Source: Anarhynchus alexandrinus (Eukaryota; Chordata; Aves; Charadriiformes; Charadriidae). From it: a stretch of DNA of 64,000 bases. Below are positions 34,012 through 45,985 of this stretch, one piece after another; within the stretch, counting starts at the first letter, position 1, and the number at the start of each line of letters is the position of its first letter. The stretch lies in contig VUYV01000626.1 in assembly GCA_008711295.1 (NCBI GenBank), positions 210,181-274,180 of the forward strand, read 5' to 3'. Under the pieces are notes generated by a model. That model saw only the letters and a list, made by a program, of their open reading frames with translations. It was not told the origin of the DNA and did no database searches. A program made the translations under genes and the position numbers.

Positions 34012-36466
34012 ATATGCCTCTATGCACACATAGAGTAGTAGCACTGGCTGCTGATGTTTTGGTTTCAGGGAGACAGTTTTCACCGGTGATTATTTTTTTC
34101 CCTTTGTGTCTTCTCTGGGGGAGGCTGCCCTGGGGGAGCCCAGCAGCCAGGTAAGGGCCATTCTGCCATGAGAGCTCTTCTGGGAAGAACGTGTCTCAGG
34201 GGAGAGCATCTCGTGTCTCCAAAGGAGACATTTTCTTGTCTTGGGGGAAGGAATGTAATAAAAATGTGAGAATACAATTAACATGATAGGTTGTACTGCA
34301 GGGAACACGTCCAGAAAACAAGTGAGCAGACTAACCCTGGTAGCGTTAAATGAGGCAAGAAACAGGGGCATTTAATGTGCTTCGCTTCAAATTAAAATCC
34401 CCAGGAAGAACAATGATAATTCCTTAATTCATCATTAAGCTATCCTAAATATTCCCAGTCCTTCTATTTTGTTCTTTATCTAGCAGATTTTTTTGTCATA
34501 TTAGCAGCCACATGAGTTATTATATACTATTTGGAAGCCTTGATTTAAATATCTCCATGTAATTAGTCCTTGAAAGTTCCATTTTTTCGCCATCATTTGT
34601 ATGGATGGAGTAAATGACTCATCTTCGCTCTTTCTGTAAAAATATTCACCGTGGGTGCTCTCCCCAAAATCAGAAACCTTAGCCAGTACAAAGGCAATAA
34701 AAGGCAGGAGGAGTGGGGAAAATGTTTCAAAATAAAACTCACTTTGAGAAAAAACAGATTAAGTTGCCCATAGAAATTACCCTCAATTCCTGTATTTTGA
34801 ACAGTTGATTAAGACATAGACAAATGAATTGAACTTGTCGAGCTACTGTGTAAATCTCTCAGATTTATGTAGAAACATAGATTTGCCCATTCTCCCTATT
34901 AGGACAAAAGCTTCTTCTAATGAAATAGGCCACCTGCTGCCACAATGCTAATCCTCCCCGTAGGTTTTGACCCATAAGCACGGGGCAACTGCATGAAAAA
35001 CTGCCATTGAAAATGGTATTTGTACCTTTTCCTGCTCACTCATGCTGTCGGCTTTCCTCAGTGCGGGGAATGATGATGCTGTGGATGAAGCGCACCTAGC
35101 CAAAACATTATTTCCATCCTACCAAAATAAACTATGTGTTTCCTGATGTCCCCAGATGTGCTGGAGGCACCACGGTGGTGGGAGCAGTGTTGGTGAAGGA
35201 GGAGGTCCGAGTGCCTCTGCCAATCCCCTGTGCTTGGGCAACTTGAAGAAGAGACCGAACATGTGATGTATGACATCCCTGGGCAAGAGATTGCCCTCCA
35301 TCCAGGACAGGGGACACCAATTCCCCTCCACTCCATGGTGCCTGGGGTAGGAAGGGGCTTTCAGGTTGACAGGGCACAGCCGCGTGAGAGGTGCCTACTG
35401 AGGGAACGCTGGAGACCTGCTCATTTTAGTCATCTAGATCTGGGAGAGATTTCTTGTGCCCCAAGAGCCCCAAAGCCCTGGGGACTATGGCTGAACCAGG
35501 AATGAGCAAACTCAGACCATTTAGGTCGAAACTTCCTACAAGAGAGAGAAATATGGAAAGAGTTCAGAAATTTCCAAAGCTCTGGAAATTGCAAATGCTG
35601 ACCCACAGTCAGAGACAGCCGTACAATACGGCTGCCATCCTCACCATCTTCCCCTTCGTTTCAATTATACCTCCCAGAGCTGGAGAACAGATTACACTTC
35701 CCATATCGCATACACTTTCTTCGTTTCAGTGGGAAACCAACGACCAGTTATCCTGTCACTATCTGCACATCCCATTACGGTAACGAACAGAAGTCATCAA
35801 ATTATAATACTCTTAATCACACTAAATAATGCCTCGCGCTACAAGTTGCCCCATTAAAATCAATGGCCTATTTGTAGAGCGGAGAAGATCTCAGTGTGAG
35901 TAATGACATTAAAATCCCTCCCTGGCTGGGAATAAAATTTAAAACTCCCCGGTGTCTCCCAATCTACCTAACAAACAACAGGGGAAAGGTATTGACTGTT
36001 AATGTATCCATGTATATGATGTGTGTTTGTAAAATAGAGTTGTGACTCAAATTGAGCAAATGAGGAGCATTTAATAAGAAGGGACACTCGCCTATGTCAG
36101 CCTTATTGATTGGGGGCACAACGGTGTCTCCTGCTGACAAAGTAAATTATTTACTTGGCCACGGCAGCTAGAAGAAAGCTCATGCAGCTTGTCCGATTTC
36201 AACCGGGTTTTAATTTTTCTTGGGGGAGAGGGAAAGCACAACACTGTGGGGCGGTCTCAGGGAGAAGGAAAGAGAGCGATGGCAGATCCCAGTGATGAGC
36301 CACTTACCTTCCCCACAAACAAAAAAGAAATAACCAAGAGCTCAGCTCGAAACCCAGTGTTTCGGCAAAGGATTCCCAGGACACCCATGTAGGTTGGGAA
36401 GCTATGACTGCTGTCAAGCCAAGCACAGATGTTGTCCCCAGCCAAGAGAGAAAGACTCTCCATTTC
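34012..36466. other. AT-rich anonymous interval
   Basis: Even-complexity AT-rich blocks at about 34375-34640 and 35760-35960 look like possible conserved non-coding sequence (several TTAAT/AATTA cores), but conservation cannot be seen from one sequence. A splice-bounded open segment on the minus strand (36308-36410) is weak. No gene recognised. Confidence 0.5.
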
Positions 36467-36911
36467 ATGGAATCACAGAATCCCAGACTGGTGAGAGTTG
36501 GAAGGGCCCTCTGGAGCTCCCCCAGTGCCACCCCCTGCCAGAGCAGGGGCACCTCCAGCAGCGGCACAGGACGGTGTCCAGGCGGGTTTGGAATGGCTCC
36601 AGAGTGGGAGACTCCCCCACCTCTCTGGGCAGCCTGTGCCAGTGCTCTGCCACCCTCACAGGAGAGAAGTTCCTTCTCATGTTTAGATGGAACTTCCTAT
36701 GTTCCAGTTTGTGCGTGTTCCCTCTTGTCCTGTCACTGGGCACCACTGAAAAAAGACTGTTCCCATCCCCCTGGCACCCTCCCTTTAAGTATTGATAAGC
36801 ATTGATAAGATCCCCCCCTCAGTCTCCCCCCCTTTTCTCTAGACTAAGAAGACCCAAGTCGCTCAGCCTTTCCTCATAAGAAAGATGCTCCAGTCCCCTA
36901 ATCGATTTCAT
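36467..36911 (-). mobile_element. CR1 LINE 3' fragment, group C
   Basis: Reverse-oriented. The minus frame includes [40 protein letters not shown] and PFQTRLDTVLCRCW. The tail is diverged (ATGGAATCACAGAATCCCAG). The copy reaches the SYEERLSDLG codons near 36890, with one extra CCCC run around 36812. Confidence 0.93.
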
Positions 36912-36967
36912 CATTACATTTCATCATTTAATTTCACCGTTAAAATCTCCAGAGAAGCCCACCTGCT

Positions 36968-37005
36968 TTGACACACACATATACACACACGCACACACAT
37001 ATTTT
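36968..37005. repeat. (CA)n microsatellite, interrupted
   Basis: A run of ACACAC units with TAT and CG interruptions (ACACACACATATACACACAC, then GCACACACATAT). A T/G-rich low-complexity tract follows at about 37110-37185. Confidence 0.8.
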
Positions 37006-39837
37006 CCCAGCCTGCTTAAGAGAAACAGACATGAGAGCAGCTCACAAGGACTAAAGAACTGTGAATGCCAAATCCTAGGAAAAATTCAGGGGCGATCTTC
37101 CGAACTCCAGTGTTGGTTTTTTGCTTGGTTTTTGTTTGTGTGTTGGTTTTGTTGTGTGGGTTTTTTTGTTTTTTTTTTTTTAAATTGGATTTAGTTGTAA
37201 GCCACAAATGGTGACAAAGTTCAAGGAAACAACAGCTTGAAGAGGAGGCATTGCCTCTCCGTCCTGTGCAGGCAGCACCTACCAGCGTGGAGGTTCCTGG
37301 GTTCTCCAGTACCATGGGGGATGCTCAGCAGCATCACAGGCCACCAGGGCTGGGGGGCTGCGAGGTGGTAGGAAAAAAACGGTGCCAGATGACAGTAATG
37401 CCTTTTCATTATCCTGAAAGCTTAGGAAAATAATTCAAAAACCAAAGAGGGTTAAACAGGATTAGCAGCATTCTTCTCTTCCCAACGCAGCTAAGAATAA
37501 CCAAATTGTTATTCAAAACAGGGAGTGGATAGTGTTTAATATATCAAGCATGCTCTTCACGAGGGTTTTTACCTCCCACACGCACTAATCTCTTGGCTAT
37601 CGGGCTCGCTGCCACTTCTGTTTGAGAGCATCCATGGTGGGACGCGGGAGACCTCCCTCCTCGGGGAGGGGACCTGCCCCCAGCAAGGCAAAGGAGGAAA
37701 GGAGTATGGGAATGCAACATGCATGCAACAAATGGGCAGCAACAGATTTGCTCCAGCGTGCGAGCAATAAGGATATTCACTGTGTTTCTGCTGTCTTCAG
37801 TATAAGGATCTTTTTGTCTGTTAGTTATATCTGTGTACAAGGTGCACCTCACAGCCCCATCTGCTCTGTCGCGCTCTGGGGAAGCTTCGAGGAGAGGAAA
37901 TAACCATTTCCAAACCTGCTCTCCTTTTCCAAAAAAAAAAAAAAGAAAAAAAACCAGCTCTCAAATCAGCATATAAAACAAGCAACAAATCTGAGTCTCA
38001 TCTGCCATGCTCAGGATACCTCATGCCTGTGACTGCCTTGATTTTAAAGTAATACCCATGTTTTTGAAAGCCCGCTGAAAAAATATGGAGACAGATGCAT
38101 TTGTAGCACATCAGTCCCCACGCGAAGTGCTCACAGTTAAAGAGGGACTGGATAAAATTCCACCTGGAAACCAAATAGGTGTTTCTTCCTCTTTCTTTCC
38201 TGCCTACGTTTTTCACTGAAGGACTCGCTGTTGTGGCCTGAAGCATCTACAGGTTATTCGGACAAATAAACATTGGAGTGCAGGGTGTAAGGTATATGTC
38301 TTCTTGAAGGCAAACGCTAAAGCATGGCAGAAGTCCCCACAGAGTACCTGCTTGTGCAGTCGTGCCAGGGGAGCTCAGTATCATCTACTGTTCAGACCTT
38401 CTGGCTTTGCCCACGACAAAAAGGGCATCCTGCGGCTCCTGGTCAATACAAGAATGAGTCAAGTCTTTCCAAGCTGTACATTATAAATGTTGCACATGAG
38501 ATGTAACTCCATCATTTCCCTGGACTCTGTGGCCACTGGTGTCAGTGAATGTCTCTACCTCTCGGTTCTCCCAGCAGTGAGAGACTTTTGTAATTATTTT
38601 TGTGAAATTAGTTTGAAAAGAGGAAAGAGGATACTATCTCACAAGGCAGTAGTGTTCTCCTGAAAACAGGTAGACAATGTTGCTGGTGGTGAATGGGACC
38701 TTGTTTTGCAAAATACCCTGGGTCTTGCAAACAGTGTCTGCCCAAATATGTGCTTTAAAACATGTACATTTCCTTCAGTGGTACAAAAGAAAATGAGTGT
38801 CCCCAGATCCGGGTCATATACCAAAGGCAGGGATGGGAAAAATGATCCAACATCAGCTCCCCAAATTCCTTCATTGCCATGTTCATGCCGTTCATTAACC
38901 GCCCAGCAGCATGAACTCTGAGGACCTCCATGAAACGAGCTTTTCTACACAACGCTGTCCACGCATTTGGCACGGAGAGGTTTAAACCTGGATCTTCAAG
39001 GCTGTCCAACAACTCATGGGCCAGGTGAGTCTTTCCAAGGAATCCCACTCCCATTTGATAACCCAAACAAACATCCAGCTCTGACTATGCTGTCCCAGCA
39101 GCTGTAAGTCATTTTTAATTTCAAAACAGGGTTTATTGCAGGAAAGGTATTACTATAGAAACAGGTAGTGGAAGGTCACTGTTGGACTTTATCGGACATT
39201 TTTTTAATGGAAGAGTGAGCTTTGCCTGGCAGTATTGGTTTCTCTCCTATTGAAGCACAATCTCAGCATGCCCTTTCACAGCACTGTGGAAATAGGGAGC
39301 TACAGAAAACTTCCTAATTCTGAACCTGGTGATTTTCCCTGATATATTGCTTATACCTGGCCATAAAACTACACGCTGATTTCTGCAGGACATTTTTCTG
39401 GGAAAAAAAAATAATAAAAGGAACCAAGACAACCAGTGAGATACCAGGCAGACTCTGATTGCAAATGTCTACTTCTTTGGCTCAGGCTTGGTTAACTGAA
39501 AGCGATTGAAAAAACCTCCCCCAAAAGTCCTTGGCGTTAACTGTACAAGCATGTAACGATGTTTCTTGTTAAAAACTTACAGTGAAAAAATATTTGTGTT
39601 TGGGTTTGATTGTTCACAGTGTGGAGCTCCTGAGTTCTTGCTTTGAGTCTCAAACCCTTTAGCAGAGTCAAGTTCTCACTTGATAAAACATGAGTTTTAT
39701 TGGTGAAATAATGAGCACAAATTAAAATATTCCAACCTGAAGGACATACAGAGTTATTCTCTCCCTCCTCCTCCTTCTCCACGCTCATCTCCCTCTCCGG
39801 AGCACCATTTCTGGTGGATGAGGACAGCTCTGATGAA

Positions 39838-40125
39838 TCACTCATATCTTGCTGCTCCCCACTGCGTTGCTCTGCTCCTTGGCCAAGGCAGACCCTTGGC
39901 TGCGGGGCAGACCTGGGTCTCCCCAGGACCTCCACTTTGAGTCTCCGAAGCCAGCTCATTTTCTAAACATGTAATGTCGGCGATGATGCCCTCTCCTTGC
40001 TCTTCCAGAGGGGGAAAATGTAATTCCTGACACAAGTCTTGTCTCCTGGGTCGCTGGGGGCTAACTCTCTCTGCAACACATGCTGCCGCAAAAAATGGGC
40101 GGCTGCTGAGCCTTTTGGCACGTCC
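39838..40125 (-). other. Coding-like open stretch with a shifted continuation (weak candidate exon or pseudogene)
   Basis: The minus strand is open for 95 codons between a TAA at 40126-40128 and a TGA at 39838. Residues such as SSRPFFAAACVAERVSPQR and CQELHFPPLEEQGEGIIAD, then ITCLENELASETQSGG, look protein-like. A +1-shifted frame (39959-39537) carries on with an acidic, serine-rich part (MSDSSELSSSTRNG, then EMSVEKEEEGENN). One frame break could link them, as in a decayed gene or an assembly indel. A branch-point-like TTGACTAA lies upstream (about 40169-40176) with only a mediocre acceptor. No family is recognised. Confidence 0.22.
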
Positions 40126-41702
40126 TTACGCTTTTTGTTGAAAACAGCAAATAACGAGACAGATTTTAGTCAATGGACATGCACTAATTGACATCAGTTG
40201 TGTTGTAATTGGTAGAAGGGAAAGTATATGGTTATTAACATTCAAAGAAAAAAGAGGCCTAGATTTTTTTTGGCCTTTTCTAAATGATAAAGCTCTCTTC
40301 CTCTTTGAACCTGACGAAAATGAGCTGCGGAGCCGGAGAAGGAGCACTTTGTGAGAGATAAAAAAATTACAGCCCTAAGTGCTAACCTGGTGATTTTTCG
40401 TTTGAATCCATGCATTATCAGTGGAGCTCAACCCTCACGCAAGCAGGTTTGGATTATAAATAGAGCTCAACGGGAGTCTTCAAAAGCATCTTTTTCAGTG
40501 GATAGTATCTGCCAAAACCAGAGCCTTTTCCAGGAACATATGAGTTTTGACAAGTTCCAGGTGTGAAGCGAGGACAGGCGTTAGCCTGGCAGCTGACGCA
40601 TTCGCCAATAGATGGGAAACGCATTTTCAAGTTTCTGCTTGACCTGATTCATGCTGAAAACTTGGACTTGGCTTGCTCTCGTCACAGGGAGACCAAGCTG
40701 CTGCCTGCTCTGCTGCGAGTCCCGCACCCTGTAAGAAGGCTTTAACGTCTCCACCGGTTGTCTCGCTGAAGAGCAGGAAAGGTTTTGTAACACTGAACTC
40801 CTCACACCCGTAAAACCCCGTTTCCTCCCCACTCCTTCCGCCCCCCAAAACACTGATGGTGACCATTTCCCTGCACCTCTCACCGACAATATAACCTTTG
40901 ACTTCAGGGCACGTATAGACTTGCTTTTTAAAACAAAGCAACTAGGATAGTTTTAGTTTCAACCTCATTTTAAGGATATAAAATTGAACATAATATCAAT
41001 AGACTCTTCTTCCCTAATCTGACCTCCGTTCCAAAGATAATCTTCTTATGAATTCAGGGTCAGACAGAGGCTGGCAATCAGCTGGCCAAAAAATAGTAAT
41101 AAAATAGTCTTAACTTGCACCACTGTTCTGCAGAAATTTTTTAAGAGCTGCATATGGCTGATAATGCTGATGTGTCACTTACGACAGCCCAAGTGACACT
41201 AAAGAAAGGGAGTTGGTTTTGGTGGGAGGTTTTTTTCGGTCCTAAGGGATGTGCAGTTGTTTCTTGCTCACGTAGGATGGATGTTCTCAATGTCTGGAAG
41301 CACCTTTTTAATCCATACCCTTAACAAGAAGGCAAATTGGGAAGGAATTTGTTTCTTTCCTTGTTTTACGGTGAACAGCTTCAAAAGAAAGCACATCCAG
41401 CACTTTCACATGGAATTCAGGTCAGGCATGCAAAGAGTTTCATCAGATGATGGGTTTCTCTGTCTGACATGAGAGAAATTGCACAGGGTTTTGGACTCGA
41501 TCATGTTAGACCTTTGCTATTTTTGGGAACAAAGGAGAAACCTTATTATTTTCTGCTACATATACCTTCCCCTGTCCCCATTGGTGTCACTCACATAAAA
41601 TGGAAAAAAATGTATCTTGCTGCCACCAGATGCGAAGGAAGTCAGCAAAAAAATAAGGGGTAGGAACACAAACGTGACAAACAGATTGTGTTTCAAGACC
41701 CC

Positions 41703-43466
41703 ACTCATCTTTTCTACATCTTTTGTATTCATGTTGCTGTGGCACAAGAGTTATGTGGGTGTTGCTCATGTCCAGGAAGAGAGGATCATCCTCAAGCTGT
41801 GGTGCTGGAGGGAGTGTGGAGAACATCCTTCACACTTACATCCCTGGAACAGGATGTGTTGCAGCCTTTCTTTTTTTATTTTTATAACTTCCAGCATCCT
41901 TAGCACCACTTTTTTTTTTGGTAAACGTGCCCCCAGAGAGAGATGAGCATAGCTGATCCTGCCTTGGGGTTTGCTCTCTGAAACAGCTGAACAGTTCCCC
42001 CTTGAGGAGGAAATTCACTTTGCTCCTCCAAATGTTGCTCACCTGTTGACAAGCTTCCTTTGGGGAGAAACGTGGGAGTTTCTGCAATAAGAGCAGCAGT
42101 TGTGGCACCTCAGGGCTGTCTGGAGTGTGATCGGACACTCAGAGCAATGTAAACACACATACATCTTCATGGGCAGTCCAAAAATTTCTGCAACGCAGAC
42201 ACGGATGGGGGTGCCTGCACAGGGACCCTGCACTGTCCCATGGCCCCCACCCTGCTTAGCTGGGGGCTCCTTTGGAAAAAAAAAACCAACCACCACACAA
42301 GTCCATCTATTACCACAAGAAACCATCAAGGTGTGAGTGAAATCTGGTGATCAGAGGCATGTAACCAGCTGCCAGATCTAAACCAGCCATGAGGATGGCC
42401 ATGCCTCTCTGGGAAACAAGTATCATTTGAGATTGTCCATATCATCATAGAATCATAGAATCATAGAATGGTTTAGGTTGGAAAGGACCTTGAAGATCAC
42501 TGAGTTCCAACCCCCCTGCCATGGGCAGGGACACCTCCCACCAGACCAGGCTGCCCAAGGCCACGTCCAGCCTGGCCTTGAACACCTCCAGGGATGTATG
42601 TGCGTCATCTCCAGCACTGAAACCTGGTAGGACAGACCCTGTGCACACTGAAGACTTGAGTCTGGAGACTACATTGATCCACGCTCTTGGAACTCTTGCT
42701 GGTGCCAGAGTTGATGCTGAGAGTAACATTGTGGGTTATCACCACACTGGTTAGCCTGGATGAGGAGACAACTATGGTATTAACACAGGCAACCCACTGC
42801 TTTCATGCAGCTGTACTGTTTTGGAGGCAGAAGGAGAAAAAGTACACCTGGACAGAGCTCTGCAGTACAGACGGGACATCCAGCCAATGTCCCTCTGCGT
42901 CCAGACCCTTCACCCTCGCAGTGAGTTTGGCAGAAACGCCCCAGGAGGTGGGTGTGGAGGGGGAAAACCCAGGAGACGGCATTTCAGGGTAAAGTTGTTT
43001 TCCCCTGAGAGCTTTTGTAGCTAAACTGTATTGTTTGGTAAAGATCAAAATGTTTTGTGGGAACATGTCAGTTCTGACACCATTTTCTAAAGAAAGGAGT
43101 TGAAATGAATCATTTCAGCTCCCTCATTTTGATAAAGCTAAAATGTGTCAATAATAGTGAAATGTTTTGATAATCTCCAAAACACTCATTGGATAAAACT
43201 GAAAATGTTTTGACTCTCCTAGCAAGGATAAATGCAGATATTATTCTTGCATGACTTTTTGCCTGTTTGTTTTTACCAACCTCCAACACGCTCTTCTCTC
43301 TTTCTTATCCTCGCACCAGTGAATTCCACAGATCGCTCAAGAAACCCAAATATATATGAAAATTTCCTAAAACAAGAATGTGTTTTGCAGTAGTTTACTG
43401 TGTACTCCCTTTTGCTGACTGAATCCTTCAGCGTCCCAGAGTTCACAGCACGTAGAGATCAGGAAC
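41703..43466 (+). repeat. 1.76-kb direct duplication, copy 1
   Basis: Matches 43667-45430 base for base at a constant offset of 1964, with only about two differences seen (C/A near 42020, G/C near 43387). It contains the CR1 at 42443-42596. It is followed by 43467-43665, which matches 45761-45985; copy 1 thus lacks the 330 bases at 45431-45760. The allelic level of difference plus the N at 43666 argue for two haplotypes or unmerged contig ends rather than a real tandem duplication. Confidence 0.9.
42443..42596 (-). mobile_element. CR1 LINE 3' end, group A
   Basis: Reverse-oriented, three ATAGAATC units then the 3'-UTR. Truncated at CCTCCAGGGATG, within the [14 protein letters not shown] codons. 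Present again at 44407-44560 because of the larger duplication. Confidence 0.93.
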
Positions 43467-43562
43467 TGAACGGAAACTCAGTCTGCACTCCTCTGATGCT
43501 TGGCAGGAGCAATGGTGCCAACTTCAACCTTGTCAACAAGGTAGTCCAGACCCTATTTATGC

Positions 43563-43665
43563 TTCTCTTCTCTTCTTCTTCTCTTCTCTTCTCTTCTCTT
43601 CTCTTCTCTTCTCTTCTCTTCTCTTCTCTTCTCTTCTCTTCTCTTCTCTTCTCTTCTCTTCTCTT
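43563..43665. repeat. (CTCTT)n microsatellite, copy 1
   Basis: A pure CTCTT pentamer run (after a CTTCTT-interrupted start) that reaches the N at 43666. The contig ends inside the repeat, so its true length is unknown. Confidence 0.95.
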
Positions 43666-43666
43666 N
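43666..43666. other. Single-N contig join
   Basis: One N between the microsatellite end of copy 1 and the first base of copy 2. Sequence after it restarts exactly at the equivalent of 41703. Confidence 0.95.
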
Positions 43667-45430
43667 ACTCATCTTTTCTACATCTTTTGTATTCATGTTG
43701 CTGTGGCACAAGAGTTATGTGGGTGTTGCTCATGTCCAGGAAGAGAGGATCATCCTCAAGCTGTGGTGCTGGAGGGAGTGTGGAGAACATCCTTCACACT
43801 TACATCCCTGGAACAGGATGTGTTGCAGCCTTTCTTTTTTTATTTTTATAACTTCCAGCATCCTTAGCACCACTTTTTTTTTTGGTAAACGTGCCCCCAG
43901 AGAGAGATGAGCATAGCTGATCCTGCCTTGGGGTTTGCTCTCTGAAACAGCTGAACAGTTCCCCCTTGAGGAGGAAATTCAATTTGCTCCTCCAAATGTT
44001 GCTCACCTGTTGACAAGCTTCCTTTGGGGAGAAACGTGGGAGTTTCTGCAATAAGAGCAGCAGTTGTGGCACCTCAGGGCTGTCTGGAGTGTGATCGGAC
44101 ACTCAGAGCAATGTAAACACACATACATCTTCATGGGCAGTCCAAAAATTTCTGCAACGCAGACACGGATGGGGGTGCCTGCACAGGGACCCTGCACTGT
44201 CCCATGGCCCCCACCCTGCTTAGCTGGGGGCTCCTTTGGAAAAAAAAAACCAACCACCACACAAGTCCATCTATTACCACAAGAAACCATCAAGGTGTGA
44301 GTGAAATCTGGTGATCAGAGGCATGTAACCAGCTGCCAGATCTAAACCAGCCATGAGGATGGCCATGCCTCTCTGGGAAACAAGTATCATTTGAGATTGT
44401 CCATATCATCATAGAATCATAGAATCATAGAATGGTTTAGGTTGGAAAGGACCTTGAAGATCACTGAGTTCCAACCCCCCTGCCATGGGCAGGGACACCT
44501 CCCACCAGACCAGGCTGCCCAAGGCCACGTCCAGCCTGGCCTTGAACACCTCCAGGGATGTATGTGCGTCATCTCCAGCACTGAAACCTGGTAGGACAGA
44601 CCCTGTGCACACTGAAGACTTGAGTCTGGAGACTACATTGATCCACGCTCTTGGAACTCTTGCTGGTGCCAGAGTTGATGCTGAGAGTAACATTGTGGGT
44701 TATCACCACACTGGTTAGCCTGGATGAGGAGACAACTATGGTATTAACACAGGCAACCCACTGCTTTCATGCAGCTGTACTGTTTTGGAGGCAGAAGGAG
44801 AAAAAGTACACCTGGACAGAGCTCTGCAGTACAGACGGGACATCCAGCCAATGTCCCTCTGCGTCCAGACCCTTCACCCTCGCAGTGAGTTTGGCAGAAA
44901 CGCCCCAGGAGGTGGGTGTGGAGGGGGAAAACCCAGGAGACGGCATTTCAGGGTAAAGTTGTTTTCCCCTGAGAGCTTTTGTAGCTAAACTGTATTGTTT
45001 GGTAAAGATCAAAATGTTTTGTGGGAACATGTCAGTTCTGACACCATTTTCTAAAGAAAGGAGTTGAAATGAATCATTTCAGCTCCCTCATTTTGATAAA
45101 GCTAAAATGTGTCAATAATAGTGAAATGTTTTGATAATCTCCAAAACACTCATTGGATAAAACTGAAAATGTTTTGACTCTCCTAGCAAGGATAAATGCA
45201 GATATTATTCTTGCATGACTTTTTGCCTGTTTGTTTTTACCAACCTCCAACACGCTCTTCTCTCTTTCTTATCCTCGCACCAGTGAATTCCACAGATCGC
45301 TCAAGAAACCCAAATATATATGAAAATTTCCTAAAACAAGAATGTGTTTTCCAGTAGTTTACTGTGTACTCCCTTTTGCTGACTGAATCCTTCAGCGTCC
45401 CAGAGTTCACAGCACGTAGAGATCAGGAAC
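43667..45430 (+). repeat. 1.76-kb direct duplication, copy 2
   Basis: Second copy of the 41703-43466 block. It continues into 330 bases absent from copy 1 (45431-45760) and then into the same flank (GAACGGAAACTCAGTCTGCA) and microsatellite. This copy has the longer structure. Confidence 0.9.
44407..44560 (-). mobile_element. CR1 LINE 3' end, group A (duplicate)
   Basis: The same element as at 42443-42596, repeated by the duplication at an offset of 1964. It should not be counted as an independent insertion. Confidence 0.93.
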
Positions 45431-45760
45431 CAAAGGTACTGAGCAGTCCCGAAATTTGGACTTTCTGGAGACCGAACCTCAGTGGGGTCAATACAGAACA
45501 GACGTACGTGGGTTAGCGGTGTAAATCCATGATGATTGCAAGAAAATGAAACAATGCTGTCCCTGTATTTAATTGGCAAAAGAATTCCTATCATCTAGGT
45601 TGTGATCTTAAGGAGCCTTTTTGCTCCAGCTGTCCTTGCTCCTAATGCAGGGGGCTCTCAAAATGCTCCATCTCCTTGCAGAGGGCAGGGCTGCAGCCTC
45701 ACCGTCTGCATGAAGGAATGTCTCATCCAGAGCTGCTGTGGCCCCCCAAAAGGCCTTGAT
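45431..45760. other. 330-bp segment present in only one copy of the duplication
   Basis: Starts CAAAGGTACTGAGCAGTCCC and ends CCAAAAGGCCTTGATG. Copy 1 joins GATCAGGAAC directly to TGAACGG. It has no repeat hallmark (no tail, no terminal inverted repeats), so it looks like a deletion in copy 1 rather than an insertion in copy 2. Confidence 0.75.
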
Positions 45761-45857
45761 GTGAACGGAAACTCAGTCTGCACTCCTCTGACGCTTGGCA
45801 GGAGCAATGGTGCCAACTTCAACCTTGTCAACAAGGTAGTCCAGACCCTATTTATGC

Positions 45858-45985
45858 TTCTCTTCTCTTCTTCTTCTCTTCTCTTCTCTTCTCTTCTCTT
45901 CTCTTCTCTTCTCTTCTCTTCTCTTCTCTTCTCTTCTCTTCTCTTCTCTTCTCTTCTCTTCTCTTCTCTTCTCTTCTCTTCTCTT
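45858..45985. repeat. (CTCTT)n microsatellite, copy 2
   Basis: About 22 pentamer units reaching a 528-base N gap. It is strand-asymmetric (all pyrimidine on the plus strand), a type able to form triplex DNA and known to stall sequencing. Confidence 0.95.

Larger units (their letters stand above)
36912..41702. other. CR1-free interval, no confident gene
   Basis: Holds the (CA)n repeat, a T/G-rich tract (37110-37185), an A-rich tract (37931-37954) and a coding-like minus-strand stretch at 39838-40125 (listed). The remaining frames are short. No repeat family recognised beyond these. Confidence 0.5.

Noticed and set aside
43400..43867. 155-codon ORF across the first CTCTT repeat
   Set aside because: It spans a microsatellite and a contig join.
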